64,000 nt of DNA from Saccharopolyspora dendranthemae (lineage in GTDB: Bacteria; Actinomycetota; Actinomycetes; Mycobacteriales; Pseudonocardiaceae), in contig NZ_VIWX01000005.1 in the NCBI RefSeq assembly GCF_007829955.1, forward strand, positions 186,001 to 250,000, in the 5' to 3' direction. Positions 17,554 through 26,162 of this stretch are shown piece by piece; within the stretch, counting starts at the first letter, position 1; each line of letters starts with the position of its first letter. Position numbers and translations under genes: made by a program. Under the pieces are notes generated by a model. The model did not search any database and was not told where the DNA came from. It was given only the letters and a program-made list of their open reading frames with translations.

Positions 17554-18889
17554 ACCTCGCGTGGTGATCATCGGAGGAGGGCACGTGGGGCTCACCCTCG
17601 CTCTCCGCCTTCAGAAGAAGCTGGACGACGGCGAGGCCAGGGTGACGGTCATCGACACCCAGCCGCACATGACCTATCAGCCGTTCTTGCCGGAAGCCGC
17701 CGCAGGTTCACTGGAACCGCGCCACGTGGTGGTGCCGCTGCGGGAGGCGTTGCGCCGGTGCGAGGTGCTGACCGCGCAGGTCCACCGCATCGACCACGCC
17801 AACGGGTGCTTGACCGCGACGCTGGGCGATGGGCAGACCGAGACGCTCGACTTCGACATCCTCGTTCCCGTTCCGGGTTCGATCTCGCGGGCGCTCCCGA
17901 TCCCCGGCCTGGCGGAGGAGGGCGTCGGTTTCAAGACGATCGGAGAAGCGATCTTCCTGCGCAACCACGTTCTGTCCAGGTTGGACATCGCGGCCAGCAC
18001 CGAGGACGAGCACTTGCGCCGCAGGCTGCTGACGTTCCTGTTCATCGGCGGTGGCTACGCGGGCATCGAGGCGCTGGCCGAGTTGCAGAGCATGGCCCGC
18101 TACGCGATCCGCAGTTACCCGCAGCTCTCCGAGCACGACATGCGCTGGGTGCTGGTGGAGGCGATGGGCCGGATCATGCCCGAGGTCAGCCCGCACATGG
18201 GCGAGTACACCAAGCAGCAGCTGGAGAGCCTGGGCATCGAGGTCAAGCTCAACACCACTGCGAAGTCCCTTGTGGACGGACATGTGGAGCTGGGTGACGG
18301 CGACACCTTCGACGCCGACACGATCGTCTGGACGGCCGGCGTCAAACCGCACCCGATGCTGGAGGACAGCGACCTTCCCAGGGATTCCAAGGGCCGCCTG
18401 GAGTGCACGACGAGGCTGCAGGTCAAGGGCACCGACAACGTGTTCTCGGCGGGGGACTGCGCCGCGGTCCAGGACCTGACCAGCAGTGATCCGGAGGCGC
18501 TGACGAGCCCCTCGGCCCAGCACGCGGTGCGCCAGGCGAAGCTGCTGGCGGACAACATCGTCGCCCAGCTGCGCGGCGAGCCGCTGAAGGAGTACCGCCA
18601 CAAGCACGCGGGCTCGGTCGCCGGACTCGGCCTGTTCCGGGGCGCGGCGGAGGTCTACGGCGTCAAGCTCAAGGGCCTCCCGGCCTGGCTGCTGCACCGC
18701 GCCTACCACTTGATGAAGATGCCGACGACGTCCCGCAAGGCCCGGATCCTCGGCGACTGGCTGCTGGAACTCCCGTTCCGACGCCAAGTCGTGGCCCTCG
18801 GCGAACTCCACGACCCGAGAGCGGAGTTCGTCAAGGCCGCCAACACCCGAGGCCTGCCCAAACCCAGGGGCACGACAGCAGCGGGATGA
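17546..18889 (+). CDS. ndh: Type II NADH dehydrogenase / FAD-dependent pyridine nucleotide oxidoreductase
   Basis: 447 residues. The FAD-binding dinucleotide fold is RVVIIGGGHVGLTLALRLQ at the N-terminus, the NADH-binding fold FLFIGGGYAGIEALAEL about residues 166-182, and the C-terminal FAD-contact motif NVFSAGDCAAV. The C-terminus (LPAWLLHRAYHLMKMPTTSRKARIL) is amphipathic, as in NDH-2 enzymes that sit on the membrane and pass electrons from NADH to menaquinone without pumping protons. ATG 17546 overlaps the DUF6158 stop. A strong terminator follows ten bases after the stop. Confidence 0.85.
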   Translation: MREPRVVIIGGGHVGLTLALRLQKKLDDGEARVTVIDTQPHMTYQPFLPEAAAGSLEPRHVVVPLREALRRCEVLTAQVHRIDHANGCLTATLGDGQTETLDFDILVPVPGSISRALPIPGLAEEGVGFKTIGEAIFLRNHVLSRLDIAASTEDEHLRRRLLTFLFIGGGYAGIEALAELQSMARYAIRSYPQLSEHDMRWVLVEAMGRIMPEVSPHMGEYTKQQLESLGIEVKLNTTAKSLVDGHVELGDGDTFDADTIVWTAGVKPHPMLEDSDLPRDSKGRLECTTRLQVKGTDNVFSAGDCAAVQDLTSSDPEALTSPSAQHAVRQAKLLADNIVAQLRGEPLKEYRHKHAGSVAGLGLFRGAAEVYGVKLKGLPAWLLHRAYHLMKMPTTSRKARILGDWLLELPFRRQVVALGELHDPRAEFVKAANTRGLPKPRGTTAAG

Positions 18890-18898
18890 TCGCAGTGA

Positions 18899-18935
18899 CC
18901 GTCCTCACGGAGCCTGGCCGTCTCCGTGAGGACGG
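18899..18935 (+). terminator. Hairpin terminator after ndh
   Basis: Perfect 14-bp stem (18899-18912 with 18922-18935) and nine-base loop, ten bases after the ndh stop. There is no clear T-run, as is common in actinomycetes. Confidence 0.75.
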
Positions 18936-19107
18936 GTACCGTCAGAGGCACAGCGCGACCGTGTCTCCGCAGGTCAAGGCCCGTTGTCAGGCACTCGGCG
19001 CGTTCCGGGGACCCCCCTGGAATCACCCCCGAACGGCTGTTGTACTGTATTGGCACACGAGATGAGCGGGGCGGAAACAAACCGAACACCTCGGAACAAC
19101 AGAACAC

Positions 19108-19184
<77 letters not shown>

Positions 19185-19191
19185 GATGACC

Positions 19192-19219
19192 AGGGCCGAT
19201 GCTTCCGAGCATCGGCCCT
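19192..19219 (+). terminator. Terminator of tRNA-Ala
   Basis: Perfect 12-bp stem (19192-19203 with 19208-19219) around a TCCG loop, followed by GTCTTTT. A near copy lies after attR (37785-37812). Confidence 0.85.
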
Positions 19220-19230
19220 CGTCTTTTGCT

Positions 19231-19250
19231 GCCTGTCTATCTGCCTGTCT
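19231..19250 (+). promoter_or_regulatory. Integrase arm-type sites, left arm (inferred)
   Basis: Two GCCTGTCT octamers 12 bases apart (19231-19238, 19243-19250). The same spaced pair recurs at 37615-37634 and 37824-37843. Position beside att cores suggests arm-type binding sites of the integrase. Confidence 0.6.
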
Positions 19251-19294
19251 AACGTGTGGCGGACACACGGGCCGACGTCACGTCCGGCTCGGTG

Positions 19295-22285
19295 TTAAGG
19301 GAGAGCTGTGTTCGGCACAGGGCGTCCTTCGGAGTCCAAGACCGTCCTGCTGGACCAGTGCTCGGCTTCGGCGGTCTCGCCGCGTTGGTGGAGCAGGGCG
19401 CTCAAAAAATACATTGCGATGTTGTCCCCCGCTTCCGCACTCGTGCGAAACCAGGTCTCGGCCTCTGCGGTCTCGTTCCGTCCGAGGAGGAGTTTTGCAA
19501 GGTTCTTTGCGCCCTTGGTCATGGCCTCGTTGTCGTTGCTCTCCGCAGCTTTGCGGTACCAGTCTTCGGCTTCGGTGGTCTCGTCTCGGCTGTCGAGGAG
19601 CAGCCCGAGGTTGTTCATTGCTCTAGGGTGGCCCGCTTCGGCGGCTTTGCGGTACCAGTCTTCAGCCTCGGTCGACTCACCGCGTTGAAGGAGGAGGAGA
19701 CCTAGGACGTACATCGCCTTGTGGTAGCCCGCTTTGGCGGCTTTGCGGTACCAGTCTTCGGCCTCGGTCGACTCACCCAGGTCTTCTAAAAGGAGCCCGA
19801 GGTTGCTCATGGCCTTGGGGTCGCCGGTTTGCGCGCCTGCGCGGTACCAGACTTCGGCTTCAGTGGTCTCGTCTCGGCTGTCGAGTAGTTGGCCGAGGTT
19901 GTTCATGGCTCTATGGTCGCCCGCTTCGGCGGCTTTGCGGTACCAGTCTTCAGCCTCGGTCGACTCACCGCGTTGAAGGAGTTGAAAGCCAAGATTAAAC
20001 ATGGCCCCGTGGTTGCCGGTTTGGGCGGCTTTGCGGTACCAGCTTTCGGCTTCGGTGGTCTCGCCTCGGTTAGCGAACAGGAGTCCGAGATTGTTCATGG
20101 CCCCGTGGTTGCCGGTTTGGGCGGCTTTGCGGTACCAGCTTTCGGCTTCGGTGGTCTCGCCTCGGTTAACGAGCAAGAGCCCGAGATTGTTCATGGAATC
20201 GACGTGGTCGCTTTCGGCGGCTTTGCGGTACCAGCTTTCGGCTTCGGTGGTCTCGCCTCGGTTAACGAGCAAGAGCCCGAGATTGTTCATGGAATCGACG
20301 TGGTCGCTTTCGGCGGCTTTGCGGTACCAGCTTTCGGCTTCGGTGGTCTCGCCTCGCGTCTCAAGCAAAAGACCGATGTTGTTTGCCCCTTTAGTCATGG
20401 CTTCGTGGTCGTTGCTTTGGGCGGCTTTGCGGTACCAGGTTTCGGCTTCGGTGGTCTCGCCTCGGGCGTCGAGGAGCAGCGCGAGGTTGTTCATAGCTTT
20501 AGGGTGGCCGGCTTCCGCTGCCTTGTGATACCAGGATTCGGCCTCGGCTGCCTCATCAAATTCAAGAAGTTGAAGCCCGAGATTATACATTACATTCGGA
20601 TTTCCGCCTTCGGTAGCTTTACGGTACCAAGAGAGAGATTCGGCCTTCTCGCCGCGTTCGAGGAGGAGAACTGCGAGGTTGTTTGCCCCTTTGGTCTTGG
20701 CCTCGTGGTCGTTGCTTTCCGCGGATTTGCGGTACCAGGTTTCGGCTTCGGTGGTCTCGTCTCGGCTGTCGAGGAGCAGGCCGAGGTTGTTCATAGCTTT
20801 AGGGTGGCCGGCTTCGGCCGCCTTGCGGTACCAAGCTTCACCTTCGGGAATGCTGCCGCGTTCAACAAATTGCATTCCAAGGAAATACATTGCATGAGCA
20901 TTTCCGGCCTCGGCGGCCTTGAGGAATGCTTGGGTAGATACGGCAGTGTTATCGAGGTATTCTGCGGTTAGTCCGATATAGATAGCCTCGTTGGGGGTGC
21001 TAAGTGCCAGCACGGCATTCCAAGTTTCAGGGCGGACTCGTGTTCCCGCAAGCGGACTGCCAGGTATTTCTGTGCTGTCTGCGAGATAGTCGGCTGCGAG
21101 TACGGAGCTCTCGGGATGCGGCTGCAAGCAGGAGTTTGCGCCGAGTACGAGCTTTTCTGCCCATTTGATGCCGTCGTGCGCGGTTGGAAGGTCACTCCGT
21201 TGGCGCCAGTCTGGTGTTAGGTAGTGTCGGTAGAGATCTTCTACGGTTGTGGTTGGAATCGGTTCGTCGTATCCGGCGCGGCGACAGTCGACCGCAGCGC
21301 TAATGACCGCTTGACCGACCTGGAAGAGGGCGCCGTCGCCAGTGGACCATCGACCCAGCATTGCCCGGCCAGCTACAAGATATTCGGCGAATCCTTCATT
21401 AGCGTCGAGAGCAGCAGAAATTCGATAGTCGGGAATCTTATGAGCTCTTGCTCGTTCGTCCTCGCTGAGGTATCGATCGATACGGATGCGTCGTCGGTCT
21501 CGTATGTGTCGGATCAATTCGACGGAATTGTGAGCCAAGGCGCTTTCGTCTTTGGAGCCAGCGATTGAGGCATTATCGTAATGGGCGAGTACGTCGTCGC
21601 GGATGGTCGAGAAGATTGTGGCATTAGCTCCCTGAGGGCAAAGGCGATGCAATAGCCCGAGATCGAGACCGTCGGGCTCAAGGAAGCGTTCCAAGTCGTC
21701 AAGCCAAATAACTGCATTTGTTAGATCAACACCCGCGTCGGCGATCGCACGCAAGCTAGATCCGTTGCACGGTATTACCAATTGTTGGTCTGGGCAGAGG
21801 CGGTGAAGAGCTTCTGCTGCTGCGCGGGTCTTGCCTGATGCTGCACGGCCGTGTAGCAGTACCATTCCGCCTTGAGCAAGTGCCCATTCTAGATCCTCGT
21901 CACGGTCACGTGCGACGAACGGTGGAAGATCTTCGTCGGTTTCGGTGTCCATAGCGGGTTTAACCCGCATGTCGAGAAGCCCTACATCTGATACCTTCGG
22001 CAAGGCTCCATTGATTAAAAACAGTGCGCGGCCAGCAAGCGTTGCATTTGCTCCATCAAGCGTGCCTTGCGCGGGGCGCGCGCCTCGGCGTAACCATCGC
22101 CACGCCTGGCCACTTGCAGCCCCAAGGAGGGTTGCGATCGCTGCGAGCCAGCTCAAGGCTTCGGCAACGTTGCGGACGGGGCTGTTGTCTGCAAGCAGCC
22201 ATTCCTGCCTGCTCAACAGGAAACTCACGGCTGCAACCACCGCGAGTACGGCGAGCGGTAAGAGTCGGCGTAGCGGTACGCGCAT
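19295..22285 (-). CDS. Membrane STAND-like NTPase with 16 Sel1/TPR repeats
   Basis: 996 residues from ATG 22285 (a TTG at 22345 is less likely). Two N-terminal hydrophobic segments (about 9-24 and 43-58) are followed by a P-loop NTPase, with Walker A GRAASGKT (146-153) and Walker B AVIWLDDLE (191-199). Residues about 455-980 are 16 Sel1-like repeats of 32 or 36 residues with consensus AMNNLGLLL...GETTEAE.WYRKAAE. This sensor-plus-NTPase layout is that of STAND signalling and anti-phage proteins, but no separate effector domain is visible beyond the membrane part. Its GC is clearly lower than its neighbours. It is cargo between attL and int, separated from int by a terminator. A defence or exclusion role is inference. 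Confidence 0.82.
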   Translation of the reverse strand: MRVPLRRLLPLAVLAVVAAVSFLLSRQEWLLADNSPVRNVAEALSWLAAIATLLGAASGQAWRWLRRGARPAQGTLDGANATLAGRALFLINGALPKVSDVGLLDMRVKPAMDTETDEDLPPFVARDRDEDLEWALAQGGMVLLHGRAASGKTRAAAEALHRLCPDQQLVIPCNGSSLRAIADAGVDLTNAVIWLDDLERFLEPDGLDLGLLHRLCPQGANATIFSTIRDDVLAHYDNASIAGSKDESALAHNSVELIRHIRDRRRIRIDRYLSEDERARAHKIPDYRISAALDANEGFAEYLVAGRAMLGRWSTGDGALFQVGQAVISAAVDCRRAGYDEPIPTTTVEDLYRHYLTPDWRQRSDLPTAHDGIKWAEKLVLGANSCLQPHPESSVLAADYLADSTEIPGSPLAGTRVRPETWNAVLALSTPNEAIYIGLTAEYLDNTAVSTQAFLKAAEAGNAHAMYFLGMQFVERGSIPEGEAWYRKAAEAGHPKAMNNLGLLLDSRDETTEAETWYRKSAESNDHEAKTKGANNLAVLLLERGEKAESLSWYRKATEGGNPNVMYNLGLQLLEFDEAAEAESWYHKAAEAGHPKAMNNLALLLDARGETTEAETWYRKAAQSNDHEAMTKGANNIGLLLETRGETTEAESWYRKAAESDHVDSMNNLGLLLVNRGETTEAESWYRKAAESDHVDSMNNLGLLLVNRGETTEAESWYRKAAQTGNHGAMNNLGLLFANRGETTEAESWYRKAAQTGNHGAMFNLGFQLLQRGESTEAEDWYRKAAEAGDHRAMNNLGQLLDSRDETTEAEVWYRAGAQTGDPKAMSNLGLLLEDLGESTEAEDWYRKAAKAGYHKAMYVLGLLLLQRGESTEAEDWYRKAAEAGHPRAMNNLGLLLDSRDETTEAEDWYRKAAESNDNEAMTKGAKNLAKLLLGRNETAEAETWFRTSAEAGDNIAMYFLSALLHQRGETAEAEHWSSRTVLDSEGRPVPNTALP
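20165..20356 (-). repeat. Exact 96-bp tandem duplication inside the Sel1 array
   Basis: Two adjacent 96-base units (20165-20260 and 20261-20356) are identical and encode two identical 32-residue Sel1 repeats (ESDHVDSMNNLGLLLVNRGE...). Neighbouring repeats are close but not identical, so the array changes length by recombination. Confidence 0.9.
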
Positions 22286-22389
22286 CAGGACATTATGAAG
22301 GCGAGACAAGGGGGAGCGGGGGCAAATGACGGGAATGCCTGCCAAACCAAGCCTCTTGGTCTACCAGGCTCTCGAAGAGTTCGAGTGTT

Positions 22390-22422
22390 ACCAGGGCCGA
22401 CGCGGACTGCGTCGGCCCTGGT
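22390..22422 (-). terminator. Terminator after integrase
   Basis: Perfect 14-bp stem (22390-22403 with 22409-22422), five-base loop, six bases beyond the int stop. It separates int from the STAND-like gene. The stem tip sequence CCAGGGCCGA resembles the tRNA-Ala terminator. Confidence 0.8.
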
Positions 22423-22428
22423 AGTTGC

Positions 22429-23592
22429 CTAACATGCCGGTTTCGGGTTGCGAAACACCTCGTCCATAGCTTCGGCACCCTCGACGATCACAGGCCTGAT
22501 CTGCTTGCGGTAGACCAGCTCGGTCACGCGGGTGCCGCTGTGACCGACCAGGCGCGCGATGTCTTCCAGAGAGACGCCGGATGCGGACATGATGGAGACG
22601 AAGCTGTGCCGCATCTCGCGGGGTGTCCACTGGTGTGGTTCGAGGCCGGCGGCTTTGACGACTCGGCGGAAAGCGCGTCGGACGTTGTGGGCGTCGAGCT
22701 CTGTGCCGTTCTCTGACGGGAAGACCAGCCCTGTCGGGTCCCACTGTTGGCCCTGGCGTCGTGCCAGGTCGCGTTGACGAAGTCGGTGGCGTCGGAGTGC
22801 CACAACGCACCGGGCGGGGAGTGCCAAGGTGCGGCGTGACTTCCTTGTCTTCGTATCACCGCCCTCGCGGACTGAGTGCCATACCTCGATCGAGCGTGGG
22901 ACCGGCGGATCTGCGCTTGGGTCGCCGCCGAGGTCGACGTGATCCCAAGTCAGTGGGCGAAGTTCCTCTTGCCGCGCCCCGATCAGCAGCGAGAGCACGA
23001 TGTAGGCGTGCATGTTGGAGTTCTCTGAGGCTTTCAACACCGCTTCGGCCTGGTCGAGGGTGAGGGACTTCGAGGGCCGGCCTTGCAGCCCTACTGGGAT
23101 CTCGCACAGCTCGACCACGTTGCGCATGACCTTGTCGCGAGCCTGGGCGTACCGGACGGCGCGGCTCAAGAGAGAGTGCAAGAGCCGCAGCGTCCGAGTA
23201 CTCAGCTGGTTTGCTCGGTCTGCCAGCCATCGCTCCACATCCTCTGTGGACAGATCAACCAGTTTCCTCTTGCCCAGGTATGGGATCACGTGCATCTCGA
23301 CGTTGTTCCGGTAGTTATCGACTGTGGACTTGGACCGGCCACTCAGCCCGTAGGCCAGCCACCCTCGAACAGCTTCCTCGACGGTGTAGCTACTCGGTGC
23401 AGGCTGCTTCTTCTCGCGGTTGTCGACGAGCTCACGAAGCTTGTCTTTCGCCTCGGTCTTCGTGACTCCGCTTGCGCTGCGGGTTTTGCGCTTGCCCGCA
23501 GCATCGAAACCGACCGTCACCCAGGCGATCCAACGACGGCGGCCCTCGTGCCAGTGCAGACCGCCGTCGCCTCGGCTACGCCGCTTCGCCAT
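22429..23592 (-). CDS. int: Tyrosine-recombinase integrase of the AICE
   Basis: 387 residues. The arm-binding N-terminus is about 1-65 and the SAM-like core-binding domain about 68-150. The catalytic domain holds Arg (LLIGARQEELRPL), Lys (TKTRKSRRTL), the box-II segment WTPREMRHSFVS and the tyrosine nucleophile in TELVYRKQIRPV. In box II the first His of the usual H-x-x-R is Arg, a variant common in actinomycete AICE integrases. It recombines attP with the 3' part of tRNA-Ala. ATG 23592 overlaps the end of the Xis gene by 17 bases, so Xis and Int are cotranslated. Confidence 0.95.
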   Translation of the reverse strand: MAKRRSRGDGGLHWHEGRRRWIAWVTVGFDAAGKRKTRSASGVTKTEAKDKLRELVDNREKKQPAPSSYTVEEAVRGWLAYGLSGRSKSTVDNYRNNVEMHVIPYLGKRKLVDLSTEDVERWLADRANQLSTRTLRLLHSLLSRAVRYAQARDKVMRNVVELCEIPVGLQGRPSKSLTLDQAEAVLKASENSNMHAYIVLSLLIGARQEELRPLTWDHVDLGGDPSADPPVPRSIEVWHSVREGGDTKTRKSRRTLALPARCVVALRRHRLRQRDLARRQGQQWDPTGLVFPSENGTELDAHNVRRAFRRVVKAAGLEPHQWTPREMRHSFVSIMSASGVSLEDIARLVGHSGTRVTELVYRKQIRPVIVEGAEAMDEVFRNPKPAC

Positions 23593-23812
23593 TGCCGTCC
23601 TCCTTGGCTTCCTTTTCGAGCAGTTCCACGTAGTCGGTGAGGGCAGCTGCCGGGATGAGGCGCGTAGCGCCCTGAGTGACGGAGCGGAGTCGACCGCAGC
23701 GAAGCTGTTCGTAAATGGTCGATCGACTCAGCGCGAGCAGAACCATCGCTTCGCGGACCGGGTACAGCAGGCGCTGTGGGACGCCCTCAGCCGAGAAGTG
23801 CGCGGTGGTCAT
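23576..23812 (-). CDS. xis: Excisionase-like helix-turn-helix protein
   Basis: 78 residues with a MerR/Xis-type helix-turn-helix: LLYPVREAMVLLALSRSTIY followed by EQLRCGRLRSVTQGATRLIP. It should bind next to the att core and favour excision. The ATG at 23812 overlaps the end of the DUF3631 gene (ATGA at 23809-23812), and the gene's own end overlaps int. The replication-xis-int order is that of typical AICEs. Confidence 0.88.
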   Translation of the reverse strand: MTTAHFSAEGVPQRLLYPVREAMVLLALSRSTIYEQLRCGRLRSVTQGATRLIPAAALTDYVELLEKEAKEDGNGEAA

Positions 23813-25104
23813 GCGATCCCCCTGGTGTTGATGGTGCGTGGGGTTGCCGTCCCAGCCGTCCCATCCGTCCCAATGCAGGTCAGGCTGGGACGGCTTGGGG
23901 TGTTGGGACGGCTTGTGCCGTCCCAGGGAACTGGGCCGGTGATCTGGGTGGGACGGCTGGTGCCGTCCCGGGCGGTGGTGCCGTCCCGCTCTGACCTGGG
24001 CTGGGACGCTTGGGACGGCTGGGACGGCTCCCCCGCAGGGGCCTCCGGCGGGCAGTACCGAGCCCACGCGTCGGCGAAGTCGGCGCGGCGGTAGCCCTTG
24101 GCCTGGGAGCCGTCGGGGAACCGCACGTTCGCCGACCGGATCTCGAACTCGGCGAGCAGCTTGGACAGCTTCGCCGGGCTCAGCCCGCCAGGTCCGTAGT
24201 CGCGCCACGGGGCTTCGAGGTCGGCGTTGAGCTGCCGGAGCAGGTCAGCGGTGGAGATGACCTGTGCGTCGTTGAACGCGGTGCGGCAGTCGACCAGCAG
24301 CCGGGTGCGGATGGTGCCCTGGTCGTTGTCGGTGGCTTCGGCCAGGAGGTCAACCGCGGCTTGGCGTGCGCGGTCTGGCCAGCTGCCGCCGGCGTGGTCT
24401 GCCACTGCGATCAGCGGTTCCCAGGTGTCGGCTGCTCGGTCTTCCAGCGGCATCTCCGGTTCGGCGCGTTCGAGGACGTTGAGGTCGCCTCGAAGCCAGG
24501 CGGTCATCTGGTCGCCCAAGTGCGTCAAGGCGGGGCGGTCGCGGCGGTGGCGGTAGGGCGAGACCGACTCGCCCGGAGCACGTCGACGCATCCGGACGAC
24601 CACGGCTCGGTCCTCGATGGTGTCGGGCATGGCGCCGATGCCGGCCAGGGCTGCCATGGCGAACGTGGGGATCGACTCGACCTTGCGGGTGTTGGCGTCG
24701 AATCGGATCGCCGGGCGGTTGCGCTGGTGTCCGGCGTTGAGCAGGCCGCGCAGGTCCTCGTTGCTCGCTGCTTCGGCGCCGAAAATCGTGTCGGCTTCGT
24801 CGACCAGCATCGTGGGCGGGTCGTCGGTGATGGAGCGGTAGATCGCCGAGGGCGAGGCGTTGACGGTGATCAGCGGCTCGTAGCAGACGGCCTCGACCAC
24901 ATCGAGCAGTCGCGATTTCCCGCAGCGCTTCTCCGGGGCGCGGATCACCAGGCGCGGGGCGTGAGCCCATGCCGGCTGGGCGTGGGTCGCAGCGATCCAC
25001 AGTACGACGGCGTCCACGGCCTGCGGGCTGGGCAGGATGACGTAGCGGGTCAGCGCGGTGTGCAGCTGGTTCAGTAGCCCGGCCCCGTTGGGTTGAGACG
25101 TCAT
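23809..25104 (-). CDS. DUF3631 replication ATPase/helicase-like protein
   Basis: 431 residues. The P-loop region is VIRAPEKRCGKSRLLDVVEA (about 53-72) and Walker B TMLVDEADTIF (98-108). The downstream segment RNRPAIRFDANTRKVESIPT fits the DUF3631 ATPases found with Prim-Pol replicases. ATG 25104 is chosen for its excellent site GGAAGGAGG; an earlier ATG at 25134 overlaps the primase stop. The last 85 residues are low complexity (DGT/SRP repeats) because the DNA there is packed with GGGACGG heptamers. It probably loads or unwinds DNA for the adjacent primase-polymerase when the element replicates after excision. Confidence 0.85.
   Translation of the reverse strand: MTSQPNGAGLLNQLHTALTRYVILPSPQAVDAVVLWIAATHAQPAWAHAPRLVIRAPEKRCGKSRLLDVVEAVCYEPLITVNASPSAIYRSITDDPPTMLVDEADTIFGAEAASNEDLRGLLNAGHQRNRPAIRFDANTRKVESIPTFAMAALAGIGAMPDTIEDRAVVVRMRRRAPGESVSPYRHRRDRPALTHLGDQMTAWLRGDLNVLERAEPEMPLEDRAADTWEPLIAVADHAGGSWPDRARQAAVDLLAEATDNDQGTIRTRLLVDCRTAFNDAQVISTADLLRQLNADLEAPWRDYGPGGLSPAKLSKLLAEFEIRSANVRFPDGSQAKGYRRADFADAWARYCPPEAPAGEPSQPSQASQPRSERDGTTARDGTSRPTQITGPVPWDGTSRPNTPSRPSLTCIGTDGTAGTATPRTINTRGIA
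23847..24027. repeat. Cluster of 11 GGGACGG/CCGTCCC heptamers (candidate iterons)
   Basis: Within 181 bases, the heptamer GGGACGG occurs 11 times counting both strands: 23847, 23856, 23865, 23887, 23905, 23918, 23950, 23963, 23981, 24012 and 24021. A one-mismatch copy lies at 24003. They sit in the 3' end of the replication ATPase gene, just before xis. Candidate origin iterons or a TraB recognition (clt) site. Confidence 0.6.
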
Positions 25105-25130
25105 TGAGCTACCTCCTTCCGAGCTCGTGG

Positions 25131-26135
25131 TCATGCGATCCGGTTTCCGAGGCCGTGCAGTGAGTCCGGGCCGTCGTGGGTCCCGCGCTCCCAACCCCGG
25201 AGGGCGTTGCGTCGGGCGGCGGCGGGTTCGAGCGGCTTGCCGGTGCGCTCACGCCGGCGGAGCGCTGCGGCGGTCAGGGCATCGATCGCCTCGGTCGCCG
25301 TCCAGGGGGCGGTGTCGTGGGTGGCGAGGTTGGCCAGGCGACGAGCGGCCGCGTAGACCAGCCGCCAGCGCTCCCCCGGCTCGGTCTCGACCTTGCTCAG
25401 CTGGCCTTCCCAAACGCGCTGCCAGTAGCCCGGAGCGTGATCGCCCGGCGCGGCTGCCGTGAGGTTGGGAGCTACCGGTGCCGGTGTGGCCGGCGGCATG
25501 ACCCGGTGTCGTAGCCAGGCGGGCAGCTCGGCGATCTCAGCGGTCGCTGAGATCCGCCTGTAGACGCCCCCAACGTCCTCCGGAGGCGTGACCGTGGTTC
25601 CGGGTGCAAGGACGTAGCCGCCCAGGGCACGGACGTCGATCTGATGCGCCACACGCCCCGTCGCATCGCTCGGCACCTCCAGCCCATCCGGGACACGGAA
25701 GTACAGGTGCCGACCGCCAGAGGGTGTGGCGACGGTGAGCGTGGTCGGCCACGGCTCTCCGGTGGCGATGGTCAGGGCGTCGAGGGCTTCCAACCCGTCG
25801 CCGACCGGGTTGGACACGTCGTGCGCTGCCGGGGCTGGCGGCTTGGGCTTGCGGTCGAGGTCGAGCACCACCAGACCGGACGGCCCGGTTGCGATGCCCA
25901 CTCCGGCGCGGGGCGTGCGGGTCCACCACTGCCGGATCAACGCCTGATCGGTGGTGGCGGCGAGCAGGCCGTGGCAGGGCTGCTCGGCGGTCAGGCACCG
26001 GCAGGCGCTCGGTGCGGTGTGGCTGGCCTTGCAGTGCGGGCAGTTGGCGAACGGGCGCTTGCTGCCGGGCCGCAGGGGGAAGACGTGCATGTCCTGGGCG
26101 GCGAGCCAGCTGGCGATGTTGAGGTGAGTGCTCAT
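25131..26135 (-). CDS. Bifunctional DNA primase/polymerase (Prim-Pol) replication protein
   Basis: 334 residues. The N-terminal Prim-Pol domain shows WLAAQDMHVFPLRPGSKRPF, a cysteine/histidine insert CPHCKASHTAPSACRC, GVGIATGPSGLVVLDLD with the catalytic acidic pair, and TPSGGRHLYFRVP. It can make primers and extend them, as in AICEs of the RepPP class. ATG 26135 is chosen because GGAAGG lies nine bases upstream. The end overlaps or abuts the start of the DUF3631 ATPase, forming a replication operon with it, xis and int. Confidence 0.88.
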   Translation of the reverse strand: MSTHLNIASWLAAQDMHVFPLRPGSKRPFANCPHCKASHTAPSACRCLTAEQPCHGLLAATTDQALIRQWWTRTPRAGVGIATGPSGLVVLDLDRKPKPPAPAAHDVSNPVGDGLEALDALTIATGEPWPTTLTVATPSGGRHLYFRVPDGLEVPSDATGRVAHQIDVRALGGYVLAPGTTVTPPEDVGGVYRRISATAEIAELPAWLRHRVMPPATPAPVAPNLTAAAPGDHAPGYWQRVWEGQLSKVETEPGERWRLVYAAARRLANLATHDTAPWTATEAIDALTAAALRRRERTGKPLEPAAARRNALRGWERGTHDGPDSLHGLGNRIA

Positions 26136-26162
26136 GCGGGATGGGCCTTCCAAGTAGGGCGT

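Noticed and set aside
19308..20971. Plus-strand open frames and regular 96-base repeats that resemble a repeat array or a CRISPR
   Set aside because: The repeats are the coding units of the minus-strand Sel1 array; there are no unique spacers between repeats, and the plus-strand frames have no start signals or known domains.
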